Positions 1 through 9,824 of a stretch of DNA of 64,000 nt are shown here, one piece after another. The notes under the pieces are model-generated. The model saw only the letters and a program-made list of their open reading frames with translations, made no database searches and had not been told where the DNA came from. The DNA lies in the NCBI GenBank assembly GCA_964016985.1, contig OZ024830.1, positions 21,042,387 to 21,106,386 on the forward strand. Reading direction: 5' to 3'. Position numbers and translations under genes: made by a program. The first letter of the stretch is position 1. Each line of letters begins with the position of its first letter. Source of the DNA: Anodontia alba. Its lineage: Eukaryota > Mollusca > Bivalvia > Lucinida > Lucinidae.

Positions 1-215
1 GGATTATTACTGTAATTTATCAGCAACAAATCATATATCAAAGACGCTGATCAGAGAGCACTCATTTCGCATCTCATTTTTTATGACATATATAGTCAAC
101 ATTGAGTGGAAAAATATCTTCGGGACATATTATGCTTGCTGTCTGGGCTGAGATCATCCTGCAGATTCACACAGTCTGTCGCTTAAATGGAATGTAAATG
201 TTCATTGAACAATTA
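1..215. other. No gene seen; AT-rich flank
   Basis: No ORF with protein-like composition and no recognised repeat border before 216. If the minus-strand gene that starts at 4898 continues leftwards, this would be intron or intergenic sequence. Confidence 0.4.
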
Positions 216-422
216 CAGTGATTTTTTTACCTGCGCATCCCGAGTCCCGTACTCACCTTTTTGCTTTGGGACTCGCATTTTAAATCTCAGTGAATCCCAG
301 GACGCACAAAGTTATAGTGGAAAATTCTGTAATGGACACAATGATTTTCTAGTAGGACTCACTTTATATAGCCCAAAGCGAGTCCTGGGACGCATAAGTA
401 TAAAATTGTAAATAAATCACTG
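216..422. mobile_element. Short TIR element (MITE) with 6-bp TSD
   Basis: The left end CAGTGATTTTTTTAC (216-230) is matched by the reverse complement of the right end, CAGTGATTTATTTAC (408-422), 14 of 15 bases. CAATTA lies immediately outside both ends (210-215 and 423-428), which looks like a target-site duplication. The interior holds GAGTCC and GGACGC motifs also seen at 39560-39640 and in 47993-49639, so these may share a family. The superfamily is unassigned: CAGTG termini suggest hAT, but 6 bp is not the hAT duplication length. There is no coding content. Confidence 0.6.
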
Positions 423-499
423 CAATTATAACATTTAGAATGTACATGTACACATGCATGAACGGTCAAGTACCTTGAATAATGAAGCTTTTAGTTTAC

Positions 500-1038
500 T
501 ACTCCATCTCTACGTTGTTAATTCCTGACTACATTGGTGATTTAGGCAATTTCCATGGTGATTTCAGTGATTTCTCAATCCACCCCCTCTGTATATCGCT
601 GATTTCATCAATTTCTATAACCTACCCCTATCTTCAATGGTGATTTCTGTGACTACTCTACCCTACCCATCTCTACATTAGTGATTTCGGTGTTCCATAC
701 CCAAACCCTCTGTACATTGGTGATTTCAACAATTTCTATACCCTACTCCTATCTACAATGGTGATTTCAGTGACTACTCTACTCTACCAATCTCTACATT
801 GGTGATTTCGGTGATTTCCATATCCTATCCCTATCTATTTTGGTGATTTCCGTGATTTTCACAATGATTTCTCAATGCAACCTCTCTGTACGTCAGTGAT
901 TTCAACAATTTCTTTACCCTACCCATATCTACAATGGTGATTTTTGGTGACTACTCTACCATACCGATCTCTACATTGCTGATTTCGGTGATTTCCATAC
1001 CCTATCTATTTTGGTGATTTAGGTGATTTCTCAATGTA
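500..1038. repeat. GTGATTTC minisatellite, left part
   Basis: Irregular tandem repeats built from ATTGGTGATTTC, CTACCCTATCCCTATCTA and CTCAATCCAACCCTCTGTA blocks. Spacing of equivalent blocks varies from about 125 to 175 bp. The array continues at 4304 after the inserted transposon. Confidence 0.75.
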
Positions 1039-1588
1039 CGGTAAATGTCCTAAAATTTTGAACACCCTAAAATTTCGAACACCTAATATTTTTGCCCAAA
1101 ATAATTTCTAGAAATGTCCTAAAATCTCGAACAGTAGCAGTTTTGCAAAAAGAGGATTTCTAAAATTTCGAACACAGCTTGCTTCAAGTAATCTTTTATC
1201 GGCACATTCGAATTTCGGTAACTTTTTTTTTTTTCGCTACGGAACCGGAAATAAAAGTAGCGGTGTTGAAAGCCGCAAAACGTAAATGCACACAGCAGTG
1301 TCATAATGAATTTTATGAACATAAATGGCACAGGAACCATATTTTAATTTTATACAAACCCAGGAGATACTGACTGAAAATTCACAAGAAAAAAAAAAAA
1401 AGAAAAAAAAAAAGAGAGAGACTCCCATCACAATGTTAGCTATTTCCACGTGACAGTCACGTCCGCGTGATAAGGGTTAGATTATGCACAGGCGATCTAG
1501 AACTGCTGTTACCTTGTGGCAGACATGGTAAATATTTTTAATAATTGTGAAAATACAGAAAATGCAGTCAAATTCCCTTGTTCCGCAT

Positions 1589-1806
1589 GTAGAAACCGCG
1601 TGCTCGTAACAGTAACGTCACGAGAAATCGTGGCGGAAACCGCTAAGAGGGAAAACACACAATTATAGAGCATTTTCTCGTCAGAAATGCATATGAAATT
1701 GGTAGGTATTAAAATAGAACCTAAGTATTGACACAGATAGGCCTATGCAAACTGTAGACTGAGATCAGACGCCGCAGAGAAAGAGGGAATGAAACTAGTT
1801 AGGGGG
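1589..1806 (+). repeat. Dispersed repeat R240, copy A
   Basis: About 220 bp beginning GAAACCGCGTGCTCGTAAC and ending GGGAATGAAACTAGTT. It is closely similar to 2367-2612 (copy B) and, over its first half, to 48766-48925 (copy C). All copies share a CGTGGCGG block and an AAATGCATA block. Copies A and B lie inside the TA element. Confidence 0.6.
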
Positions 1807-2366
1807 TACAGGGAACATGGAAATTCGGAAAACACTTTTAGGACAATAAGACGTGCGACCAGTGAAGACACCGATCATCTTCCGATGCAAAGGCCATCAA
1901 ATTTTGCCGTTTGTGGTAACAAATAGGCATGTAAACTCCAGTTCTTGGAGAGATTCCAAATCTTTGGTTAAATACATCACCGTTTCAGTGAAGGTTTTAC
2001 ATGCGTTCTGTGGCGTCTGATCTGGGTCTACACTGTTTGCTCAGGCCTGTCTGTCCGGATACGTAGAGTAAAAACGGAAATTCGATCAAATCGAATCCCT
2101 TCAGAAATCATCCTAGATCCGCCCCTGATTCATAAAAAATGCTGGGTCCGACTCGTAAAATTCATCATCAAGGCATAGGCAGTTAGCTCCCTTTAATCAG
2201 TACATGAGGACCTTACTCCGCATTTACCAGGATGTAAATAAATAAATATAAATACTGTAATTCTTTTACAGTATGTATATATTGAGAACATCATAATTAT
2301 TAAAATACCCAGAAACTGAACAGTCACAAAGCAACATTTTCTGAGAACATTTCTCTTGCCCCCAAT

Positions 2367-2612
2367 TAAGAAACCACGTGCTCGTAGCGATACGTCACAT
2401 GAAATCGTGGCGGGAAACCTGTTCGGGAGAAAAACAAACTTATTTTATAGAGCCTTTTCTCCGTCAGAAATGCATACAAAACTGACATGTATTAAAAAAT
2501 TTAAAAAAAACAACTAAATATTGGAACAGATAGGACTATGCAAACAGCGTAGATCCAGATCAGACGCCGCAGAGAACAAGGGAATGGAACTAATTTGGGG
2601 GCTTTTCAAGAT
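2367..2612 (+). repeat. Dispersed repeat R240, copy B
   Basis: Second copy of the repeat at 1589-1806, in the same orientation. It includes a hairpin-arm sequence GTAGATCCAGATCAGACG (around 2548) that recurs in many other elements of the window. Confidence 0.6.
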
Positions 2613-4303
2613 CGTCCTTCGAGTATATTCGTTTCTTAATTAAAGCCAGTATTGGTGTCTTCACAGGAATTTGTCTTCACAGGAATTCCTGTATTTTTCA
2701 TGGGTATTCCGGTAGTATTCTGGTATTTCGGTAAGTCGTGTGACCACGTACTAAACCAGAATTCCAAAGTTGATCTGATCATTTCTGCAAAGCGTGACGT
2801 GCATGCGATAGTAAGAAAGCGCTACACGCAAAATTGTAAATTAGCATGTGCATCCGCGCATTCTGATCTGGGTCGTTCCTGCTCATCCGTACACTGTGTC
2901 CTTCGATAATATCTTCCACTAATATTTAAATTTAGCGTGCCAAAGGTTTCATTAAGCACGCCGAAAACGTTTTGGTCGTGGGGATTAACGTTAGCCTCCA
3001 GCAAAATTTTTCCTGTCTGATCGCGTGATTGTCATGATATGCTCAGTGCAACCTATTTGAACAGGAAATGGTCCCAACAGAGATGATAGGTCCCAACAAG
3101 CCAAAACGAACCTTATCATTTGTTACAAATGTGATCAGTCTGTGCACTTGCTGGAGACTCCAACTGTATTACAGTGTTTTTATACCAATGACCTATTCAG
3201 CGAATTGAGTGGACATCATCATGCACTAGACTGCGTCCCGCATTCTGATCTGACACACATATACACAAAGGGACATTTTCGCCTGAAAGGATTAATATTG
3301 GTGACAGATAATTCTTGCAATAAGTTTCATTACCGAATTCTAAACGACAATACAGCTTTTTTTTTTTTTGAACGAAAGAAATATTGCTAAAAACGATAAT
3401 GGCAGTTCACAGGTTTGGCATACCTAGTTCAGTTTGGGGTAGAGCTAAAATCTTTGATCTAGATCAAGCTGCATTCAGATCTGGTTGTCCGCACTGTTCG
3501 TTTATGTATGAGGCCTTTCCAAGAGAAACGACCTCATGACATTTGAGACCAGCATAGACAGGATCAGCATGCGCATCCGCGCAGTCTATGTATCGGGGCA
3601 GTCTGATCTTGGTTTACGCATATCGCCAACAGAATGCATTGTCAGCCTCAGATGTCTGCAAGCAGTGTGAATACTGCGCTTCAAAACGGCGGAAATTGTA
3701 ATCTGTCTGCGCTTTTCACATATAAGCTCGATACACTTCACCTTTGAGGAAAGGGACTTTTGTGTGTCTGTAGTGGCTCAAACAAGAACAAACGTGCGGT
3801 AACCTTTTGGAGTATTTTTTTGGTCAGCTTGTGTATCTCAGTGCGGTAAAGTGAAGAGGGTTGTTACGTAAGAAGACAGTGGACTAAGCCAGTCTAGTTT
3901 AAGAAAGTGACACATTCCCGGAGTGCCGAACAAACGTATCTGGCGATTAATTAGTGTACCGGATAACTAATTGTTTTGTTATGAGAAACATTATTCGACA
4001 TGGAATTAATCGGATGGAATTCAAAACAAACATCAATGTGGTATTTATTTATTTGTTCATACAATTTCACATTCAGTTTACCAATCACACATAGCAAATA
4101 AGAAAACACTTTCGTCGTGTAGGTCCTTTTATGTTGTTTCGGGTGTCCGAAAGCGTCCGATAGCCAGGTCAATTTTGGCTGTAAGTGAATCTGTCCTAAA
4201 ATTTCGAACAGTAAATTTTTTAGAAAATCATAATTTCTAAAATTTCGAACAGCAAGAACTGAAATTATTTAATTTTGTTCGAAACTTTAGGACATTTACC
4301 GTA

Positions 4304-4600
4304 ACTACACTGTCAGTGATTTCAACAATTTCTTTATCCTATCCCTATCTTCAAAGGTGATTTCGGTGACTATCCTACCTATCTCTACATTGGTGATTTC
4401 CAGACCCTATCCCAATTTATTTTGGTCATTTCGGTGATTTCTCAATCCAAACCCTCTGTATATCGTTGATTTCAACAATTTTCATACTCGATCCCTCTCT
4501 ACATTAGTGAGTTCGGTAACTTCTCTACCCTACACATGTCTACATTGGTGATTTTCATACCCTATCCCTATCTATTTTGGTGATTTCGGTTTATCGTGGT
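4304..4600. repeat. GTGATTTC minisatellite, right part
   Basis: Continuation of the array at 500-1038, with the same GTGATTTC, CTACCC and CTCAATCC blocks, displaced by the 3.3-kb insertion. Confidence 0.7.
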
Positions 4601-4798
4601 AAAGAAGCCTACAGACAGTTTCTTCCCCCATCCTAATCAGTGTCATCTGTGTCCTCCTAAGAAGATGTAATGGAAGAAAGAAGGAAAGATAACTATATAT
4701 TGCCTACAAACAGAGCTGCATCGTCAGTGTCGGAAATGAAAATCTGTACGAATACACGTACAGTTCAATGGAAATCATTTTTAATTTATGAGACAAAC

Positions 4799-4898
4799 CT
4801 TCGTCAGAATATTCTCTGTCCGTAAAATCATTGCTATCAAGATCGTCAAATTCGTTGTCATTATACTCTCTAGGCGAAGAATTGAAGCTAGAAGCCAT
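4799..4898 (-). CDS. First coding exon of an unidentified divergent gene
   Basis: A minus-strand ATG at 4898 opens 33 codons rich in Asp, Glu, Asn and Ser (begins MASSFNSSPREYNDNEFDD). They run to a possible donor, GACGAAG|GTTTGT, with GT at 4798-4797, leaving a phase-1 end. Reading on past that point gives an ordinary, non-acidic tail before a stop, which favours splicing. The ATG lies 306 bp from the Derlin-2 ATG on the opposite strand, as in a divergent gene pair. I do not recognise the protein and found no second exon in 1-4798. A fortuitous ORF in Derlin-2 upstream sequence is the alternative. Confidence 0.4.
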
Positions 4899-5204
4899 AT
4901 CTTCAAATTTAATCTTATTATGCGAGGTGTCCTCGCCTTAAAATTGGAGCTTTTCGTAAACAGTCGTCTGGTTACCGGCCACCTGGCCTTGCCCATTGAA
5001 ATTCTTTGCAGAAGGAAACCACGAAGACAAAATTGGGGAACCCTCTTCCGGGTTAGTTATGATTATATTTAGAAACCGATGAGTGCGCTTGCGCATTACT
5101 AACGAGGCATTTCCATCTTCCGGTTACAAAATAGACTACACAAACAGATTCAGTACTAAAATTTCGAGAGAATCAGTGAATTTGAAGAAAATCTAGGCTA
5201 AAAC
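4899..5204. promoter_or_regulatory. Probable bidirectional promoter / Derlin-2 5' region
   Basis: This is the only stretch between the two divergent start codons. It contains TGCGCTTGCGCA (5084-5095), close to the NRF1 palindrome, and two CTTCCGG cores (near 5046 and 5114), which are ETS-type sites when read on the minus strand. There is no TATA box at a convincing distance. Such motifs are typical of housekeeping bidirectional promoters; the promoter role is inferred. Transcription start sites cannot be placed. Confidence 0.5.
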
Positions 5205-5294
5205 ATGGCTCAGACGTTCCAGCAGGAATACATGCAGATGCCTGCAATGACGAGGACGTACACAACTGCATGTGTACTGACAACATTAGCTGTG
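5205..5294 (+). CDS. DERL2: Derlin-2 exon 1 (residues 1-30)
   Basis: Begins at ATG 5205 in the context AAACATGG and encodes the cytosolic N-terminus and the start of the first membrane segment (MAQTFQQEYMQMPAMTRTYT, then ACVLTTLAV). The segment R-x-YTTACVLTT is strongly conserved in Derlin-2 and Derlin-3. The donor is GTG|GTAACG at 5295, phase 0. No upstream in-frame ATG is needed to match family length. This exon was found by reading homology, since it is too short and too isolated to stand out as an ORF. Confidence 0.93.
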
Positions 5295-5474
5295 GTAACG
5301 TGTTTTATTTTTGTGTTTATGGTCCAGTCTATGTAGGCTTACCCCAATATGTGAAGATACCCAGGAAATGTCATGAATCACAGCCTTCCCGAGGCAACAG
5401 AATAATGAGAAAGCAAATGCCATAAATGAAAATCACTGACACAAAAAAAAAAGAACTGCAACAGAGTGCAGTAA

Positions 5475-7275
5475 AGTGTGGTAGCTCGGTGGTGAGCGCA
5501 AGGTTGGGCGGTCAAAACCAGGGGCGGTTTTAACCTAGGGTTTTAACCCGTTAAAACCGCCCCGGTCAATACTCCCATAGTGGTCAATACTGGTCGATTG
5601 AAATATTGAGTGGTCAATTGAATGTTTTTAGTGGTCAGCTGGAGATTATGGTGGTCAGTTGGTTGATTGATTATGGCAGATTACAGGCATAGAACAGTCT
5701 AGCAATTTGTTCATCTAACTGCTTCCACATACTACACTCTGTTGAAACGACAAACCTACTGAAACTAGTCTTCTGAGTTTTGGTCTCTTTGCTAGTGGCT
5801 GATCATTCGATAGAGTTTCAAGTTCAGATGTTATTTCTTCAAGTGGCTGCTTGGCAATACTTTCTGGCTTTTTAGCCCTAGACATGTTTGTCTACGAGTC
5901 TTCAGTCTTAAGACCTTAGCACTAACTTAATATTACAGTCTTTGCACCTTGCACTGTTTTTTTTTTTTTGTTATCTTCCAAAATAGTGAAGAAGTTCCAA
6001 ATTGGGTCTTTAGGCTTCATTTTTGACACCTTCAGCTTAATGATAAGATAAGATACTATCTAGATTGCATATAACTCAAAATTTCACACATTAGGAATAA
6101 AGCCTGGTGTCAGTGTATAATACAGGTATAATATCAGGGACATGTGATTGATAACTTTGGCAATTAGATCTATGTCACACCCACTGCAGTGGCATGGGGC
6201 AGCTTTTACACCTTTTAATCTGTTTCGACAGCAATTTACAGGTGTTGCAGATACTTAAATATACTTACAGACATTAGTGAATCTTCAGACATTGTTTGGT
6301 TAATTAATTACAGCCTTTTACAGATGTACTACTTCACAGGCCTAAAGATTAATGACAGGTGTATTTCACACATTTACAATATGTGACAATTTTCTGCAAT
6401 AACATCAAAATTATATGTTAGCTGCTTTTTTATGTAACCTTGTGTGGTACAATCTGGTACAACATTTTTTTTCTGTCAAACAAAATAGGACCTTTCATAA
6501 ATCCTTTAAAGTCCATGATAAAATCAGCTTATTTATATTCCTGTAAATCAAAATATGAACAATTAATCTAACCTTTAAAGGATAATATAATAATAAAGAG
6601 TGTTTGGTTGAAAAGAAAGACCTGTCTATAATTCAGTGAGTCAATCCAATCAACCTCTTCAGCTGACCAGTAATTATGCCTTTTGACTTATGATTAAAAA
6701 AAAAAAAAGGACCTCAGATAATTACTGTTACATGTATTGATAAAAATATTTATCTTGTTCACTGATGAAAATATAGTCTAACCTCATGTACATGATGTAG
6801 GGGGAATGCTTTTAAGACTAGTTTATCAACAGGGCAGAGGCATATACGCTAGTGATTTAATCAACCCAACTGACCACCAATCGACCACCAATCGACCAAA
6901 AATGACCGGTTAAAACAGGTTTTAACCACCGGCCCGGTCAATACTCATATTGACCGGCTTTTTGCCAACCTTGGGTGAGCGCACTAGCTCCTAGAGCTAT
7001 AGGTACCGGGATCAATCCCAGGCTTAGACAAGGGAATTTTCGGTGTCCAAACACGCTTTCATTTGTGTCATTTGCAGGCATGACAGGAATACATTGCGCC
7101 GTCCTTCGGATAGGACATTAACTGGAAGCCAATCACACCCTGCGCAGTTTAAAGAACCTTATGGTAATTCCAAATGGTTACTTGTAGGCCTTTATTCTGC
7201 AATCCAGTGTACAAGGTTACACCTGCCTAGACTGTCTGAGAGGGCATATGGCAGTATATAGAGAAAGAAAGAGCT
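5475..7275 (+). mobile_element. tRNA-derived SINE, split by a hAT element
   Basis: Left piece 5475-5498 carries an A-box-like GTAGCTCGGTGGTGAGCG. The right piece resumes at 6974 and carries the B-box-like GGGATCAATCCC and a tRNA-unrelated body up to about 7275. The 8 bases GGTGAGCG occur at both junctions as the target duplication of the insert. The right piece is repeated in the two further tandem copies (around 9220-9520 and 11158-11460). It is a SINE remnant, not a functional tRNA. Confidence 0.65.
5499..6973. mobile_element. hAT-type DNA transposon, non-autonomous, 1475 bp
   Basis: The left end CAAGGTTGG (5499) and right end CCAACCTTG (ending 6973) are perfect inverted repeats, followed inward by further inverted GGTCAATAC and ACCGGG-type blocks. 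The flanks are identical 8-mers GGTGAGCG at 5491-5498 and 6974-6981. An 8-bp duplication with short TIRs is the hAT signature. There is no transposase ORF; the interior is AT-rich noncoding sequence. Its right part, from 5641, belongs to the 1.94-kb tandemly triplicated unit, so copies 2 and 3 lack the left terminus. Confidence 0.8.
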
Positions 7276-7579
7276 ATAGAATTAATGGTCATTAGAAAAA
7301 CTACTCAGAAAATGGTAGTTTCCAAAGAGGTTTTTTTTTTTTTTATTTCTCTCGCGTGCTACAAGTTGCATACTCCATGCTGACACACTTTGATAAGCAA
7401 ACATGGTTAACATTAAAACACAACTTGATCAGTCCATACATCCGTGAGACCGATACATTGAACAGCATATTCCCAGCTGATCTAGACATAATTCGAATTT
7501 GCAATAAGATAATTAACTGGTATTCTTTGATCCCAAAACTCACGCCATTAATAGATTTGTTTGTTGTATGACTAGCCGT
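5641..7579 (+). repeat. 1.94-kb tandem unit, copy 1
   Basis: Starts GGAGATTATGGTGGTCAG. It contains the hAT interior and right end, the SINE right part, a poly-T tract near 7330 and a 71-codon ORF (7356-7571), and ends ACTAGCCGT before the same start sequence recurs. It is nearly identical to 7580-9824 and 9825-11763, differing by scattered substitutions and homopolymer length. Confidence 0.9.
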
Positions 7580-9824
7580 GGAGATTATGGTGGTCAGTTG
7601 GTTGATTGATTATGGCAGATTACAGGCATAGAACAGTCTAGCAATTTGTTCATCTAACTGCTTCCACATACTACACTCTGTTGAAACGACAAACCTACTG
7701 AAACTAGTCTTCTGAGTTTTGGTCTCTTTGCTAGTGGCTGATCATTCGATAGTTTCAGGTTCAGATGTTATTTCTTCAAGTGGCTGCTTGGCAATACTTT
7801 CTGGCTTTTTAGCCCTAGACATGTTTGTCTACGAGTCTTCAGTCTTAAGACCTTAGCACTAACTTAATATTACAGTCTTTGCACCTTGCACTGTTTTTTT
7901 TTTTTTTGTTATCTTCCAAAATAGTGAAGAAGTTCCAAATTGGGTCTTTAGGCTTCATTTTTGACACCTTCAGCTTAATGATAAGATAAGATACTATCTA
8001 GATTGCATATAACTCAAAATTTCACACATTAGGAATAAAGCCTGGTGTCAGTGTATAATACAGGTATAATATCAGGGACATGTGATTGATAACTTTGGCA
8101 ATTAGATCTATGTCACACCCACTGCAGTGGCATGGGGCAGCTTTTACACCTTTTAATCTGTTTCGACAGCAATTTACAGGTGTTGCAGATACTTAAATAT
8201 ACTTACAGACATTAGTGAATCTTCAGACATTGTTTGGTTAATTAATTACAGCCTTTTACAGATGTACTACTTCACAGGCCTAAAGATTAATGGGGGGTGG
8301 TCGGGTGGTGCGAAGGTGCTGTGTATCTTACATCACTGGGGCGTCCAACTGATATTGGCTTACAGTTGGGCAAGGCCTGCTATCCTTGTAGTGGGTAAGG
8401 GTAGAGGGGGAATGTTTTTATTTCTTCTGTTCTTCACTTTCTTCACTTTCATTCCTGTTCCTCTTTCTTCCCTGTCCCTCTCTTTTATCTCCTCTACTCT
8501 CTCTTCTATCTCTTTTCTCCCTTTCTCTGGGAGACGACACAAAATGACCCTCATGGGTTGACGTGTTGTTAAACCCCAACACAATCAAATTAAAGATTAA
8601 TGACAGGTGTATTTCACACATTTACAATATGTGACAATTTTCTGCAATAACATCAAAATTATATGTTAGCTGCTTTTTTATGTAACCTTGTGTGGTACAA
8701 TCTGGTACAACATTTTTTTTCTGTCAAACAAAATAGGACCTTTCATAAATCCTTTAAAGTCCATGATAAAATCAGCTTATTTATATTCCTGTAAATCAAA
8801 ATATGAACAATTAATCTAACCTTTAAAGGATAATATAATAATAAAGAGTGTTTGGTTGAAAAGAAAGACCTGTCCATAATTCAGTAAGTCAATCCAATCA
8901 ACCTCTTCAGCTGACCAGTAATTATGCCTTTTGACTTATGATTAAAAAAAAAAAGGACCTCAGATAATTACTGTTACATGTATTGATAAAAATATTTGTC
9001 TTGTTCACTGATGAAAATATAGTCTAACCTCATGTACATGATGTAGGGGGAATGCTTTTAAGACTAGTTTATCAACAGGGCAGAGGCATATACGCTAGTG
9101 ATTTAATCAACCCAATTGACCACCAATCGACCACCAATCGACCAAAAATGACCGGTTAAAACAGGTTTTAACCACCGGCCCGGTCAATACTCATATTGAC
9201 CGGCTTTTTGCCAACCTTGGGTGAGCGCACTAGCTCCTAGAGCTATAGGTACCGGGATCGATCCCAGGCTTAGACAAGGGAATTTTCGGTGTCCGAACAC
9301 GCTTTCATTTGTGTCATTTGCAGGCATGACAGGAATACATTGCGCTGTCCTTCGGATAGGACATTAACTGGAAGCCAATCACACCCTGCGCAGTTTAAAG
9401 AACCTTATGGTAATTCCAAATGGTTACTTGTAGGCCTTTATTCTGCAATCCAGTGTACAAGGTTACACCTGCCTAGACTGTCTGAGAGGGCATATGGCAG
9501 TATATAGAGAAAGAAAGAGCTATAGAATTAATGGTCATTAGAAAAACTACTCAGAAAATGGTAGTTTCCAAAGAGTTTTTTTTTTTTTTATTTCTCTCGC
9601 GTGCTACAAGTTGCATACTCCATGCTGACACACTTTGATAAGCAAACATGGTTAACATTAAAACACAACTTGATCAGTCCATACATCCGTGAGACCGATA
9701 CACTGAACAGCATATTCCCAGCTGATCTAGACATAATTCGAATTTGCAATAAGATAATTAACTGGTATTCTTTGATCCCAAAACTCACGCCATTAATAGA
9801 TTTGTTTGTTGTATGACTAGCCGT
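7580..9824 (+). repeat. 1.94-kb tandem unit, copy 2 (with SINE insertion)
   Basis: Same unit as copy 1 but about 306 bp longer because of a SINE insertion at 8293-8590. Outside the insert it aligns with copies 1 and 3 throughout. Confidence 0.9.
8293..8590 (+). mobile_element. SINE family S1, copy 1, with 12-bp TSD
   Basis: A 298-bp element beginning GGGGTGGTCGGGTGGTG, with a pyrimidine-rich middle and a tail ending AAACCCCAACACAATCAA. The duplication TAAAGATTAATG is present at 8281-8292 and 8591-8602. Tandem copies 1 and 3 carry the same site empty (near 6352 and 10530). Sister copies are at 34488-34775 (same strand) and 56032-56320 (opposite strand). The Arg/Glu-rich ORFs in it are products of the pyrimidine tract. 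Confidence 0.9.

Larger units (their letters stand above)
1039..4301. mobile_element. 3.3-kb TA-flanked TIR transposon (Tc1/mariner-like ends), non-autonomous
   Basis: Both ends read CGGTAAATGTCCTAAA inward (1039 onward; reverse complement ending at 4301), with TA on each side (1037-1038, 4302-4303). It sits inside the minisatellite. Removing it joins CTCAATG to TAACTACACTGTCAGTGATTT, which aligns with the uninterrupted unit near 874-905, so this is a real insertion. The motif CTAAAATTTCGAACA recurs at 1066, 1150 and 4197-4255, giving subterminal repeats near both ends. No transposase ORF survives; the ORFs here are short and not protein-like. Small relatives are at 53541-53763 and 26387 onward. 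Superfamily is inferred from the TA target and TIRs. Confidence 0.7.

Noticed and set aside
2822..3004. Minus-strand ORF as a second exon of the divergent gene
   Set aside because: It overlaps the dispersed hairpin-arm sequence (GCATTCTGATCTGGG type) inside the TA transposon.
5018..5040. CCACG ... ATTGG upstream of Derlin-2, as an ER-stress response element
   Set aside because: The known element is CCAAT-N9-CCACG, or its reverse complement CGTGG-N9-ATTGG. Here the two halves are in the wrong relative orientation and spacing.
8262..8621. Glu/Arg-rich and hydrophobic ORFs
   Set aside because: They are translations of the pyrimidine tract of an S1 SINE; the same peptides recur at 34511-34759 and 56033-56303.
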